Assembly: GCF_042647165.1 (NCBI RefSeq)
Contig: NZ_JBHRUV010000029.1
DNA length: 64,000 nucleotides
Source: Camelimonas abortus
GTDB lineage: Bacteria > Pseudomonadota > Alphaproteobacteria > Rhizobiales > Beijerinckiaceae
Strand: one strand, 5' to 3'
Below are positions 16,402 to 28,272 of this stretch, one piece after another. A program made the translations under genes and the position numbers. The notes below the pieces were generated by a model, which saw only the letters and a list, made by a program, of their open reading frames with translations, ran no database searches and was not told where the DNA came from. The stretch's first letter is position 1. Each line of letters begins with the position of its first letter.

Positions 16402-16995
16402 GTGCCGCGACTGTCAGACGCCACAACCGAAGAATTTCGCGCCGACGCCGAGGCGCTGGAGCACCTGGGCGCAGCGGGCCATGGCCCCCACCTGCTGGAT
16501 GATCCGGCGGTCACGCGGGTGTCGGCCACCATCGCCATCCTTGCGGTGGCCGGCGTGATTCTCGGCACGCTGGAGTCCATGGCGACCTCCGCCGCCTCGG
16601 ACGCGGGCTCCGCGGCGCTGATGGCCCAGACGCGGGCGGCGGACGCCTGGTCGGCGCTGGACGCCCGCATCGTGCGCCAGGCGCTGGCGCAGGTCCACCC
16701 CGGGGCGGCCGGCGCCGTCGCGCCGGAGGCCGGCGGACGCGGCGGCGGCCGCGACGACGAGGCCCTCGCCCGCTACGCCCGCGCGCAGGAACAGCTGTCG
16801 CTGGAGAAGCTGCGGGAAGCGGAGCGCCATGGCGCCCGCCACCATGTGCTGGCCTGGGCGGTGACCATGGTGCAGGTGGCCATCGCCATCGCCACCCTGT
16901 CCATCATCGCGCGGCCGCGCCGCTGGCCGTGGCTCGCCGGCATCGGCCTTGGCGTCGCCGGCGCCCTCACCGGCGCCGCCGGCCTGATGCTGTAA
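16402..16995 (+). CDS. DUF4337-family membrane protein
   Basis: A 197-residue protein with one N-terminal transmembrane helix (ATIAILAVAGVILGTLESMA, about residues 42-62), a soluble helical middle part, and two C-terminal helices (about 149-168 and 175-196). The order and the ESMATSAASDAGSAALMAQT segment after the first helix match DUF4337. Function is unknown. The start is a GTG at 16402 behind GAGGAAG. It is 50 bases after the thioesterase gene and could share its transcript. Confidence 0.8.
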   Translation: MPRLSDATTEEFRADAEALEHLGAAGHGPHLLDDPAVTRVSATIAILAVAGVILGTLESMATSAASDAGSAALMAQTRAADAWSALDARIVRQALAQVHPGAAGAVAPEAGGRGGGRDDEALARYARAQEQLSLEKLREAERHGARHHVLAWAVTMVQVAIAIATLSIIARPRRWPWLAGIGLGVAGALTGAAGLML

Positions 16996-17376
16996 GGCCG
17001 CCGGCGGGGCCGGAACCTTTCCGCCGCCGCCGTGTTTGTAGTTGGGGAGCGCTGGCGGCCCCCACAGGCCCGCCAGCCTGCGGCGTATCCCCCACCCCGC
17101 CGCAGGCGGTCCGGCGCGTCCCTCCGGCGCCGTCCAGGCCAGAAGCCCCCCACGCCTGGCCTGGACGGCCCGCAATCCTTTTTTCCCGACGTCCTCCCCG
17201 GCCGCTCCGGCCGCCAGCGGGCGCGCAAGCAGGCGCGCGGGCCCGGGCGCCGCCAGACGCATTGCCGGCCTGGCCCGGCGCAGGCACACTGGCGCCAGCG
17301 CGCCCACGCGGCGCGGATAAACGTCCACGAGGAAACGCCGCCCCGCGCCCGGCGCGTCGCGGCAGGGAGGAGCGCC
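16996..17376. other. Intergenic region, no gene seen
   Basis: About 380 bases. A direct/inverted pair GCCAGGC-like arms is present around 17130-17165, but I see no clear promoter, terminator or coding frame. Confidence 0.5.
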
Positions 17377-18150
17377 ATGAGCAAGGCCAGCAACGTCGTC
17401 AGCCTCGACGCCATGAGCGAGGCGGAGCGCCAGGTCCGCATCGATCTCGCCGCCGCCTACCGTCTCGTCGCCCTGTTCGGCTGGGACGACATGATCTTCA
17501 CCCATCTGTCGGCGCGGGTTCCGGGGCCGGAGAAGCACTTCCTCATCAACCCCTACGGCTGGTTCTTCGACGAGATCACCGCCTCCAGCCTCGTGAAGAT
17601 CGACCTCGACGGCAACCCGGTGGGCGAGACGCCCTACAAGGTCAATCCAGCCGGCTTCACCATCCATTCCGCCATCCATGAGGTGCGGGAGGACGCCCAC
17701 TGCGTCATGCACCTGCACACGGTGGACGGCACGGCGGTGGCCTCCACCGCGCACGGCCTGCTGCCGCTCAACCAGACGGCGCAGCTGATCTCCAGCGACC
17801 TCGCCTATCACGACTATGAGGGCGTGGCGCTGGATCTGGACGAGCGCCCGCGCCTGCAGCGCGACCTCGGCGACAGGAACCTGATGCTGCTGCGCAACCA
17901 CGGCACGCTCACCGTGGGCCGCACCGTGGCCCAGGCGTTCATGCGCATGTATTACCTGGAGCGCGCCTGCTCCATGCAGGTGCGCACCCTCGCCATGGGC
18001 GGCGAGATTTACCCGACCGAAGACGACGTGATCGCCAGGAACGCCGAGATCGGCTCCTCGGACTCCGGCCTGATGAAGGTGGCGGACCGTCTGGCCTGGC
18101 CGGCGCTGCTGCGCAAGCTGGACCGGGTCAATCCGGGCTACCGCGACTGA
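17377..18150 (+). CDS. Class II aldolase/adducin-family protein
   Basis: A 257-residue protein of the class II aldolase/adducin fold. The zinc ligands of the family are visible as HLHTVDG (about residues 111-117) and the later LLRNHGTLTVG (His near 174). FTHLSARVPG (about 46-55) and NPYGWFFDEITASSLV match the substrate-loop region. Members include fuculose-phosphate aldolase, ribulose-phosphate epimerase and decarboxylases; this longer variant without a defined substrate is common in proteobacteria. The ATG at 17377 follows GGGAGGAGCGCC. A shared convergent terminator lies after the gene. Confidence 0.9.
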   Translation: MSKASNVVSLDAMSEAERQVRIDLAAAYRLVALFGWDDMIFTHLSARVPGPEKHFLINPYGWFFDEITASSLVKIDLDGNPVGETPYKVNPAGFTIHSAIHEVREDAHCVMHLHTVDGTAVASTAHGLLPLNQTAQLISSDLAYHDYEGVALDLDERPRLQRDLGDRNLMLLRNHGTLTVGRTVAQAFMRMYYLERACSMQVRTLAMGGEIYPTEDDVIARNAEIGSSDSGLMKVADRLAWPALLRKLDRVNPGYRD

Positions 18151-18248
18151 CGCCGCGCGGACGCGCCGCCCGCCGGCCGCGGCCTGGCTCCCGCGGCCAG
18201 CCGCGGCGGCGCGCGGAAGCCTGCGCCGGCGGCGCCCTCGTCCCGAAA

Positions 18249-18277
18249 GAAAGGCCGGACCACCGGTCCGGCCTTTC
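18249..18277. terminator. Bidirectional terminator between class II aldolase gene and serA
   Basis: A 13-base-pair perfect stem GAAAGGCCGGACC / GGTCCGGCCTTTC with a 3-base loop. A-runs and T-runs at both feet make it usable in both directions, fitting the convergent genes. Confidence 0.88.
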
Positions 18278-18325
18278 CTCCATGACGCACGCGCAATGAC
18301 GCATGCGCAGCGGCGCGCGCCCGCC

Positions 18326-19924
18326 TCAGGCGAAGCGCAGCGGCTTGACCTGCTTCACGCCCGGGATGGCCTTCACCGCCTCGATCACCGGCTGCGGCGC
18401 TTCGCCGTCCACCTCGACCAGGGCGATGGCCGAACCGCCTGGGGCGTCGCGGCCCAGGGCGAAGGTGGCGATGTTGACGCCCGCCTCGCCGAGAATGCTG
18501 GCGAAACGGCCGATGAAGCCCGGCTTGTCCTCATTGGAGACATAGAGCATCGACGGGGCCAGCTCGGCGTCCACCTTGATGCCCTTGATGGCGACGATGC
18601 GCGGACGCCCGCCGGCGAACACCGTGCCGGAGACCGAGCGGGTCTGCCCCTCGGTGGTCACCGTCAGGGTGATCAGCGCGTCATACTCGCCCTCGGCCTC
18701 GCGGATGGTCTCCTCGATGACGATGCCGCGCTCGCGGGCCACGGAAGGCGCGGACACCACGTTCACGTCCTGCAGCATGGGCCGCAGCAGGCCCGCGATG
18801 GCGGAGGCAGTGAGCGCCTTCACCTTCAGGCCGGCCACCGAACCTTCATAGGTGACGTGCACGCTCTTGAGGCCGGTTTCGGTAAGCTGGCCGGCGAAGG
18901 AGCCGAGCTTGTCCGCCAGCTCGATGAACGGCTTGAGCTTCGGCGCCTCTTCGGCGGTGATCGACGGGAAGTTGACGGCGTTCTGGATGGCGCCGCGCAG
19001 CAGGTAGTCGGACATCTGCTCGGCCACCTGCAGGGCCACGTTCTCCTGCGCCTCGGTGGTGGCGGCGCCCAGGTGCGGCGTGCACACAACGTTGGGATGG
19101 CCGAACAGCACGTTCTGCGTCGCCGGCTCCTCGGAGAACACGTCGAAGGCGGCGCCGGCCACATGGCCGCTGTCCAGGGCGGCGCGCAGGGCCGCCTCAT
19201 CCACGAGGCCGCCGCGGGCGCAGTTGATGATGCGCACGCCCTTCTTGGTCCTGGCGAGATTCTCGGCCGAGAGGATGTTGCGGGTCTTCTCGGTCAGCGG
19301 CGTATGCAGGGTGATGAAGTCGGCGCGGGCCAGCAGCTCGTCCAGCTCCACCTTCTCGACGCCCAGATCCAGGGCCCGCTCCGGCGACAGGAACGGGTCA
19401 TAGGCGATCACCTTCATGCGCAGGCCGACGCCGCGCTCGGCGACAATGCCGCCGATGTTGCCGCAGCCGATCACGCCCAGGGTCTTGCCGGTGATCTCCA
19501 CGCCCATGAAGCGGTTTTTCTCCCACTTGCCGGCCTGGGTGGAGGCGTCGGCGGCGGGAATCTGGCGGGCGAGCGCGAACATCAGGGCGATGGCGTGCTC
19601 CGCCGTGGTGATGGAGTTGCCGAACGGCGTGTTCATCACGATGACGCCGCGTGCGCTGGCGGCGGGGATGTCCACGTTGTCGACGCCGATGCCGGCCCGG
19701 CCGATCACCTTCAGGTTCCTGGCGTTCTCCAGGATCTTCGCGGTGACTTTGGTGGCGGAGCGGATGGCGAGGCCGTCATAGTCGCCGATGATGGCGGCGA
19801 GCCTGTCCCTGTCCTTGCCCAGCTCGGGCTGGAAATCGACCTCGACGCCGCGATCCCTGAAGATCTGCACGGCGGCGGGCGAAAGCGCGTCGGAAATGAG
19901 AACGCGGGGCGCTCTGGCGGTCAT
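18326..19924 (-). CDS. serA: D-3-phosphoglycerate dehydrogenase
   Basis: A 532-residue SerA of the long form. It oxidises 3-phosphoglycerate to 3-phosphohydroxypyruvate, the first step of serine synthesis. The NAD-binding motif GVIGCGNIGG is near residue 150; the catalytic Arg, Glu and His are in INCARGGLVDE, FSEEPA and HLGAATTEA. An intervening domain (about 320-450) and a C-terminal ACT domain (from about 455, opening YVSNEDKPGFIG) provide serine feedback control. It lies 138 bases behind serC on the same strand, forming a serC-serA operon. Confidence 0.98.
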   Translation of the reverse strand: MTARAPRVLISDALSPAAVQIFRDRGVEVDFQPELGKDRDRLAAIIGDYDGLAIRSATKVTAKILENARNLKVIGRAGIGVDNVDIPAASARGVIVMNTPFGNSITTAEHAIALMFALARQIPAADASTQAGKWEKNRFMGVEITGKTLGVIGCGNIGGIVAERGVGLRMKVIAYDPFLSPERALDLGVEKVELDELLARADFITLHTPLTEKTRNILSAENLARTKKGVRIINCARGGLVDEAALRAALDSGHVAGAAFDVFSEEPATQNVLFGHPNVVCTPHLGAATTEAQENVALQVAEQMSDYLLRGAIQNAVNFPSITAEEAPKLKPFIELADKLGSFAGQLTETGLKSVHVTYEGSVAGLKVKALTASAIAGLLRPMLQDVNVVSAPSVARERGIVIEETIREAEGEYDALITLTVTTEGQTRSVSGTVFAGGRPRIVAIKGIKVDAELAPSMLYVSNEDKPGFIGRFASILGEAGVNIATFALGRDAPGGSAIALVEVDGEAPQPVIEAVKAIPGVKQVKPLRFA

Positions 19925-20062
19925 CAGGTCACCTTCCGGAAAGTTGCGTCGCGCCGGTCCGGGCGAAGCCGCAGGCCGCCGGCGCGCATAACCGTGTCGC
20001 GAGACAGCTTGGGGCCGGACCCGCGGCGCGGGGCCGGCCGGACGGTCGTCAGGCTGCCCAGG

Positions 20063-21226
20063 TCAGCCCAGCTTCGCCTTCTCTTCCGCGAAGGCCCAGT
20101 CGAGCCACTGGGTGAGGGCGGCGATGTCGCTGGTCTCCACCGTGGCGCCGCACCAGATGCGCAGGCCGGCCGGAGCGTCGCGATAGGAGCCGATGTCATA
20201 GGCCACGCCCTCGGCCTCCAGGCGCGCCACAATGCCTTTGGCCACGGCGGCGCCGGCCTCCGGGCCCTTCGCCAGCACCTGGGGGTCCGAGATCACCAGG
20301 CAGACGCTGGTGTTGGAGCGGGTCTCCGGCTTCACCGCGAGGTTGGAGATCCAGTCGCGGCTGTCGACCCAGTCGTTGAGGGTCTTCGCGTTGGCGTCGG
20401 CGCGGGCGACCAGCGCCTTGAGGCCGCCGATCGACTTAGCCCACTGCAGGGCGTCGATATAGTCCTCGACGCAAAGCATGGACGGGGTGTTGATGGTTTC
20501 GCCCCTGAACACGCCTTCCGACAGCTTGCCCCTGGAGGTGAGGCGGAAGATCTTGGGCAGCGGCCACGGCGGCGTGTAGGTCTCCAGGCGCTCCACGGCG
20601 CGGGGCGAGAGGATGATCACCCCGTGCGCGCCCTCGCCGCCCAGCGCCTTCTGCCAGGAGAAGGTCACCACGTCGAGCTTCGCGAAATCCAGCGGCTGGG
20701 CGAAGGCGGCCGAGGTGGCGTCGCAGATGGTCAGGCCCTTGCGGCCGGCCGGGATCCAGCCGGCGTCCGGCACGCGCACGCCGGAGGTGGTGCCGTTCCA
20801 GGTGAACACCACGTCATGTTCGGCGGCGTTGACCTGGGAGAGATCCGGCAGCTCGCCGTAGGGCGCGCGGATCACGCGCGCGTCGGCCAGCTTCAGCTGC
20901 CTGACGACGTCCGTCACCCAGCCCTCGCCGAAGCTCTCCCACGCCAGCATGTCCACCGGGCGGGCGCCGAGCAGCGACCACAGCGCCATTTCCACCGCGC
21001 CCGTGTCGGAAGCGGGCACGATGCCGATGCGGTAGTCGGCGGGAACCTCCAGCACCTCACGGGTGAGGTCGATGGCCAGCTTGAGCTTTTCCTTGCCGAT
21101 CCTGGCGCGGTGGGAGCGGCCGAGCGGCGCGCCGGCGAGCCCCTCGAAGCTCCAGCCGGGACGCTTGGCGCAGGGGCCGGACGAAAACTCCGGCCTCGCG
21201 GGCCGGACAGCGGGTGCGGTCGTCAT
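20063..21226 (-). CDS. serC: Phosphoserine aminotransferase
   Basis: A 387-residue PLP enzyme converting 3-phosphohydroxypyruvate and glutamate to phosphoserine. The PLP lysine is in SWQKALGGEGAHG (about residue 200), and the N-terminal FSSGPCAKRPGW and SHRARIGKEKL segments are typical of the alphaproteobacterial SerC subfamily rather than the E. coli one. It is the first gene of the serC-serA operon and is preceded by a structured leader at 21227-21320. Good synteny with other alphaproteobacteria supports the call. Confidence 0.97.
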   Translation of the reverse strand: MTTAPAVRPARPEFSSGPCAKRPGWSFEGLAGAPLGRSHRARIGKEKLKLAIDLTREVLEVPADYRIGIVPASDTGAVEMALWSLLGARPVDMLAWESFGEGWVTDVVRQLKLADARVIRAPYGELPDLSQVNAAEHDVVFTWNGTTSGVRVPDAGWIPAGRKGLTICDATSAAFAQPLDFAKLDVVTFSWQKALGGEGAHGVIILSPRAVERLETYTPPWPLPKIFRLTSRGKLSEGVFRGETINTPSMLCVEDYIDALQWAKSIGGLKALVARADANAKTLNDWVDSRDWISNLAVKPETRSNTSVCLVISDPQVLAKGPEAGAAVAKGIVARLEAEGVAYDIGSYRDAPAGLRIWCGATVETSDIAALTQWLDWAFAEEKAKLG

Positions 21227-21320
21227 GTCATTCCATCCTTGCAGATGGGCGCTTCCCGTTGGGGGGAAGTGTCCCGCGGCAGGACCTACGCCTGACGGAC
21301 CGCTTGCGCAAGTGTTTTGG
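21227..21320 (-). ncRNA. Structured 5' leader of serC, probable alphaproteobacterial serC motif
   Basis: Reading the minus strand into the serC ATG, three successive hairpins are visible: GTCCTG-CCG-CGGGAC, CTTCCC-CCCAAC-GGGAAG and CCATC-TGCAAG-GATGG. The last one overlaps the ribosome-binding AAGGAT close to the start codon. A conserved serC leader motif (Rfam serC) is known at this position in alphaproteobacteria. I matched it by position and architecture, not by a covariance search; boundaries are approximate. Confidence 0.55.
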
Positions 21321-21364
21321 CGCGCGGCGCGCGCGGGAGGCAGCCATGCGCAGGCCGCAACCCG

Positions 21365-22201
21365 TCAGGGGCCGCCAAGCTCCCAGCGCAGGCCAAGGGC
21401 GAGAGCGTGCGCCTGCAGCCTCCTGAACCGCGCCGGCGTGGCGGCGGCGCACTCCCCAGCCGCGAGGTCGCAGGCGAGGCGGCCGGCGGCGGCGGAGCCG
21501 AGACTGAGGTAGCGGTAGCTGGCGTCGAGGAACGCGCCCGGCGCCAGCTCATACGCCACGCCGGCGTGCAGGGCCAGGGCCGGCCGCGCCCGGACGCCGC
21601 GGCGCAGCGCCACGATCTGCGTCGCCGGCGCGAACGGCTCCGGCGTCGCCGCGCGGCTCACGTCGCCGAGCCGGCTCCAGGCCACGCCCGCGCCCACGCC
21701 CACATAGGGCGTGAGGCCCCGCCAGGTGAGGATATCCCAGTAAACGCTGGCGACGGCCGCTGACGCGCGGCTGCGCGCCCGCCACCCGCCAAAGGCGCCG
21801 CCGTCAGCCGGAAAGTCCGCGCCCACGCCCACGCCGCGCACGCCGACGCCTGACAGCGCCACGCCGGAGAGCTCCACGCGCAGCGACGGGCCGACGCGGT
21901 AGCCGACGCCGGCGCTGGCCGCCCAGCCTGCTCCGATGCGGCTGCGGGCGATGGCGACGTCAGGCGTCTGCGCGCCGCCGTCGAAGAACCACGCCGGAGG
22001 AACCGCCCTGCCCGCATTGCGCTGGCCAAGGCCGGTCCCGAGATCGCCGCGCAGGTAGACGCCCCCCGGCTCCCACAGCGGCCGGTCCGGCTCCAGCGAC
22101 GGCAGCGACGGCAGCCGCGTGTCGGCGACGGCGGCGGAGACGGTCAGCGTGGCGACGGCGAAAACGGCGGAACGGAAAAAAACAGCGTGACGGAAGCTCA
22201 T
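21365..22201 (-). CDS. Outer-membrane beta-barrel protein
   Basis: A protein of about 278 residues with a signal peptide ending near AAVADTR. Its mature part has alternating hydrophobic strands such as YLRGDLGTGLGQR, GWAASAGVGYRVG, LTPYVGVGAGVAWSRLG, FLDASYRYLSLG and a final ALALGLRWELGGP. This is the pattern of an 8-stranded OmpW/Omp25-like porin family; Rhizobiales have many. The start could be 22201 (MSFRHAV) or 22213; neither has a strong ribosome site. A perfect CtrA box lies upstream at 22265-22280, suggesting cell-cycle control. Function is unknown beyond outer membrane structure. Confidence 0.8.
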   Translation of the reverse strand: MSFRHAVFFRSAVFAVATLTVSAAVADTRLPSLPSLEPDRPLWEPGGVYLRGDLGTGLGQRNAGRAVPPAWFFDGGAQTPDVAIARSRIGAGWAASAGVGYRVGPSLRVELSGVALSGVGVRGVGVGADFPADGGAFGGWRARSRASAAVASVYWDILTWRGLTPYVGVGAGVAWSRLGDVSRAATPEPFAPATQIVALRRGVRARPALALHAGVAYELAPGAFLDASYRYLSLGSAAAGRLACDLAAGECAAATPARFRRLQAHALALGLRWELGGP

Positions 22202-22264
22202 GACGGGGTCCATCTGCGCCGCTGCGGATGAATCGCGGCGCCGGGCCCAGTCTCCCGGAGAGCC

Positions 22265-22280
22265 GTTAACAGCTGATTAA
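22265..22280 (-). promoter_or_regulatory. CtrA box upstream of the outer-membrane protein gene
   Basis: On the minus strand TTAATCAGCTGTTAAC matches the CtrA consensus TTAA-N7-TTAAC exactly. Two further TTAAC half-sites are close by (up to about 22301). The site is about 65 bases upstream of the start codon. The remaining intergenic sequence to 22532 holds the glmM terminator and near-copies of AAAAGCCCGCGCCGG (22406 and 22470). Confidence 0.65.
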
Positions 22281-22468
22281 CCTTGACAGACATGCTTAAC
22301 GCGGGGTGACCCGCACAGCGGCGGCGCGGCGTGGCGTGCGCGCCGGCGAACAGGCGGCGGCTGGCCGGCGCGGCGGCGGGCGGACCCCCCATCCGGCGCC
22401 CGGCGAAAAGCCCGCGCCGGCGTGAGGCCTGCCAACGGGGCCGGCGCGCATGCCCCGCCCCGGCGGGG

Positions 22469-22495
22469 AAAAGCCCGCGCCGGAACAGCGCGGGC
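22469..22495 (-). terminator. Rho-independent terminator of glmM
   Basis: On the minus strand an 8-base-pair stem GCCCGCGC / GCGCGGGC with a 7-base loop is followed by TTTT. Confidence 0.8.
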
Positions 22496-22532
22496 CTGCA
22501 GGCGACGGGGCGCGGCTGCAGAAACTGGCGGC

Positions 22533-23876
<1,344 letters not shown>

Positions 23877-24096
23877 GTGTCCCTGTGTCCCGGGGCGGTC
23901 GCCGGCCGCGCCCCCTGCCGGGGGCGGCCGCCGCCAGACGCGCCTAGCCGGCTGGCGCCCGCCAGGGCCAGAGGCTCCGGAGCGCCCGCGCCATCCGCGC
24001 CGCCAGCGGCAAATCACCGGCCGCGCCTGTGCGAATTGTCTTGTCGTCCGGCGCGCGCGCCGTCAAGCAACGCGCGGGGATCATACGTTCACCAAT

Positions 24097-24113
24097 AGTA
24101 ACATTCTGTTACT
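24097..24113. promoter_or_regulatory. Perfect 17-base dyad upstream of glmM
   Basis: AGTAACATTCTGTTACT is a perfect 6+6 inverted repeat with a 5-base centre, about 220 bases upstream of the glmM start. A related patch, GCATAACTTCTGTTACG, occurs before the second substrate-binding gene near 12492. It looks like an operator; the binder is unknown. The rest of 23877-24194 shows no gene. Confidence 0.4.
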
Positions 24114-24194
24114 GGCCGTCCGCCGCCGCAGCGGCGGCGCGGTTTTACGTCCGCGCGCGGGCGTATGCTGCGAGGAAAGCGCGCCATGCGCCGG

Positions 24195-24234
24195 AAAACA
24201 TCAGGGGCGCGACGGAGAGACCATCGCGCCCCTG
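24195..24234 (-). terminator. Terminator of ftsH
   Basis: On the minus strand an 11-base-pair stem CAGGGGCGCGA / TCGCGCCCCTG with an 11-base loop is followed by ATGTTTTCC. Confidence 0.7.
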
Positions 24235-24262
24235 AAGGGATCGCCTGACAGGCGAGACGTTC

Positions 24263-26182
<1,920 letters not shown>

Positions 26183-26246
26183 CGCGTTGTATTGATCCTG
26201 GTCCAGCAGCCTGTCGGACGCCAGGCGGATTGCAGCGGATTACCTT

Positions 26247-26275
26247 TATTTAGGCGCGACGCCGGACGTTGCCAA
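26247..26275 (-). promoter_or_regulatory. Promoter of ftsH
   Basis: On the minus strand TTGGCA, 17 bases and TAAATA lie about 65 bases upstream of the ftsH start. Confidence 0.5.
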
Positions 26276-26334
26276 GGTCGCAGCCTGGCCCGGCGCGGCG
26301 CGGTTCGCGCCGGCGTACCTTACTGGTGACTGGC

Positions 26335-26357
26335 AAAGGCGCCGCCTTTGCGGCGCC
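26335..26357 (-). terminator. Possible terminator of tilS
   Basis: On the minus strand an 8-base-pair stem GGCGCCGC / GCGGCGCC with loop AAAG is followed by only three T. On the plus strand the same stem is followed by a T6 run a few bases further on (26363-26369). Confidence 0.45.
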
Positions 26358-26401
26358 GGCGCATTTTTTCCGTGAAAAGGTCTCTTTTCCGCTGACGGGC
26401 C

Positions 26402-27466
26402 TCAGCAGGCGCCGGCGCGCCCGGCCCCGCGACGCCGGGGCGGCTCCGGCGCCGCCCGGCACAGGCCGCGCCGGTCCAGCCGCAGCGCGAGGCCGGCGAG
26501 GGTCAGCGCCGCCGGCCGGCCGGCGCGGGCCGCGGCGGCGAGACGCAACGCCGCACGCTCCAGCCGCTCCAGCCGCAGGCGCCCTTCCCCCGCCGCCTGC
26601 GTCGCCAGCCGCGCGAGCGCGCGGATCACGATCTCGTCCGCGTGGCCGGCCAGCGCCTTCATGTCGATCTCGAAGCCGCCGGAAAAAATGCGCGGCGCCA
26701 GCGCGGACAGGACGGCGCCAGTCATGGCCTCCAGGGCGTCGTCGGCGCGGGCGGCGCGGGCGCCGAGGCGCAACAGCCGCTCGCGGCCCAGCCCGAGCCG
26801 CTCCAGCTCCGCGGCCAGCAGCCGCAGCCGCCCGCGCGCCTTCGCCGGATCACGGTTGCCGGGATCCTCCGCAAAGGCGACGCCGCGGGCGCGGCAGACG
26901 GCGACGAGGCGCGCCTTGGGCGTCGACAGCAGCGGCCGCACGATCACGACGCCCTCGCGCCGGCTTTCGGCGCGCATGCCGGCGAGGCCCGCCAGCCCCG
27001 AGCCGGCGCACAGGCGCATCAGGATGGTTTCCGACTGATCGTCGGCGTGGTGGGCGGTGGCCAGATGGCTGGCCCCGATGGCGCGGGCGTGATCCAGCAG
27101 CAGCCGGTAACGGGCCGCGCGCGCCGCCTCGCCGAGGCCAGCCGCGGGCTTTTCGCCCTCCCAGACCAGAATCGCCGCAGGCACGCCCAGGGCGGCGGCG
27201 GCGGCGGCGGCCATGCGCGCCTCACTGGCGGCCTCGGGGCGCAGGCGGTGGTCCACCGTCGCCACGGCCAGCTCCGGCCGCGGCTCGCCGCGCGCCAGTC
27301 CGTCGGCGCGCCAGGCGGCGGCAAGGTGAAGGAGGGCGAGGGAATCGGGGCCGCCGGAAACAGCCAGCAGCACGCGCGCCGCGCCGGCGAGACCGGCGAA
27401 CAGCGCGCCGGCCTCGGCGGCCGACACCGGCGTCGCCCCGTCAGCCTCTGGCGCGGCGCCGGTCAC
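26402..27466 (-). CDS. tilS: tRNA(Ile)-lysidine synthetase
   Basis: A 354-residue N-type ATP pyrophosphatase. The PP-loop SGGPDS is at residues 37-42; ATVDHRLRPEA and ATAHHADDQSETILMRL match the TilS core. It modifies C34 of the minor isoleucine tRNA with lysine so that it reads AUA. The length is shorter than E. coli TilS (about 430), lacking the C-terminal substrate-binding extension, which is usual in alphaproteobacteria. It starts three bases after the cpoB stop, so the two are co-transcribed. Confidence 0.96.
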   Translation of the reverse strand: MTGAAPEADGATPVSAAEAGALFAGLAGAARVLLAVSGGPDSLALLHLAAAWRADGLARGEPRPELAVATVDHRLRPEAASEARMAAAAAAALGVPAAILVWEGEKPAAGLGEAARAARYRLLLDHARAIGASHLATAHHADDQSETILMRLCAGSGLAGLAGMRAESRREGVVIVRPLLSTPKARLVAVCRARGVAFAEDPGNRDPAKARGRLRLLAAELERLGLGRERLLRLGARAARADDALEAMTGAVLSALAPRIFSGGFEIDMKALAGHADEIVIRALARLATQAAGEGRLRLERLERAALRLAAAARAGRPAALTLAGLALRLDRRGLCRAAPEPPRRRGAGRAGAC

Positions 27467-27469
27467 GGA

Positions 27470-28168
27470 TCAGCACTTGCTGCGACGCCGCTCGCGCTCG
27501 ACCGCCGCGCGCACCTCCGCCGAGGCGTTGGGATATTTGCGCAGCACTTCGGCGAGGGTGGCGCAGGCTTCGGGCTTCGCGTCCAGCCGGGCCAGCGACA
27601 TGCCCAGCTTGAGCAGGGCGTCGGGACCGCGGGCCGCCTTCGGATAGTCGGTGGTGATCTTCAGGAACTGCTCGGCGGCCTCGCTGTAACGCTGGCGCTG
27701 GTAGTAGCTCTCGCCCAGCCAGTAGATGGCCTCGGCGGCGCGCCGGTCCTTCGGACTGGCGTTCAGGAACTGGCGCAGCGACATCTCGGCGCCGGCGTAG
27801 TCGCCCTGCTGGATCTGGCTGCGGCCGCGCTCGAAGCCGTCGCCGGCGCTGGCGGCCGGGGCCTGCGCCGGGTCAGCGCCGCGCGGGGCTGCGGCGGCGG
27901 CCTGGGGCGGCGCGCCGCCCCCGCGCCCTTCCTGCAGGCGGAAATCCACGTCCTGCTGGAACTTGCGCAGCTGCTCGGCCAGCCGCCGGTTCTCGAACTG
28001 GAGCTGTTCGACCTTGCCGGAGAGGCTGCGCACCTGCTCCTCCAGCTGGGTGACGCGGACAACGAGGTCGGCGGCGTCCTGGGCGCGCGCCGGCGCGACG
28101 GTGGCCATGGCCATGACGGCCACGGCCCAGGCGCGCGCAAATCGGATGTCCGGCTTCATGATGTGCAT
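27470..28168 (-). CDS. cpoB: Tol-Pal coordinator protein CpoB (YbgF)
   Basis: A 232-residue periplasmic protein. The signal peptide ends APARAQ; a coiled-coil trimerisation helix follows (VTQLEEQVRSLSGKVEQLQF), then a disordered Ala/Pro linker and three TPR-like repeats (GDYAGAEMSLRQFL, RYSEAAEQFLKI, LAEVLRKYP). CpoB/YbgF links Tol-Pal to septal peptidoglycan synthesis. The start at 28168 (MHIMKPD) has AAGGAT nine bases upstream; MKPD at 28159 is an alternative. It closes the tol-pal cluster. Confidence 0.95.
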   Translation of the reverse strand: MHIMKPDIRFARAWAVAVMAMATVAPARAQDAADLVVRVTQLEEQVRSLSGKVEQLQFENRRLAEQLRKFQQDVDFRLQEGRGGGAPPQAAAAAPRGADPAQAPAASAGDGFERGRSQIQQGDYAGAEMSLRQFLNASPKDRRAAEAIYWLGESYYQRQRYSEAAEQFLKITTDYPKAARGPDALLKLGMSLARLDAKPEACATLAEVLRKYPNASAEVRAAVERERRRSKC

Positions 28169-28272
28169 GACGGCGCAATCCTTCAGGCGTCGGCGACGGC
28201 GTTCCCTGCGTCCGGGCCGCCGGCGCGGCGGGCCCGGCCTGCCTCCGGGAGCGTCTCCCGGAGGCGCCTGGA

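Noticed and set aside
18296..21295. A 999-codon open frame on the plus strand across serA and serC
   Set aside because: It is antisense to two certain genes, has no recognisable domain and shows the His/Gly/Arg-rich composition of a GC-rich shadow frame. The same holds for long frames opposite ftsH (24311-26329) and tkt (41855-44095).
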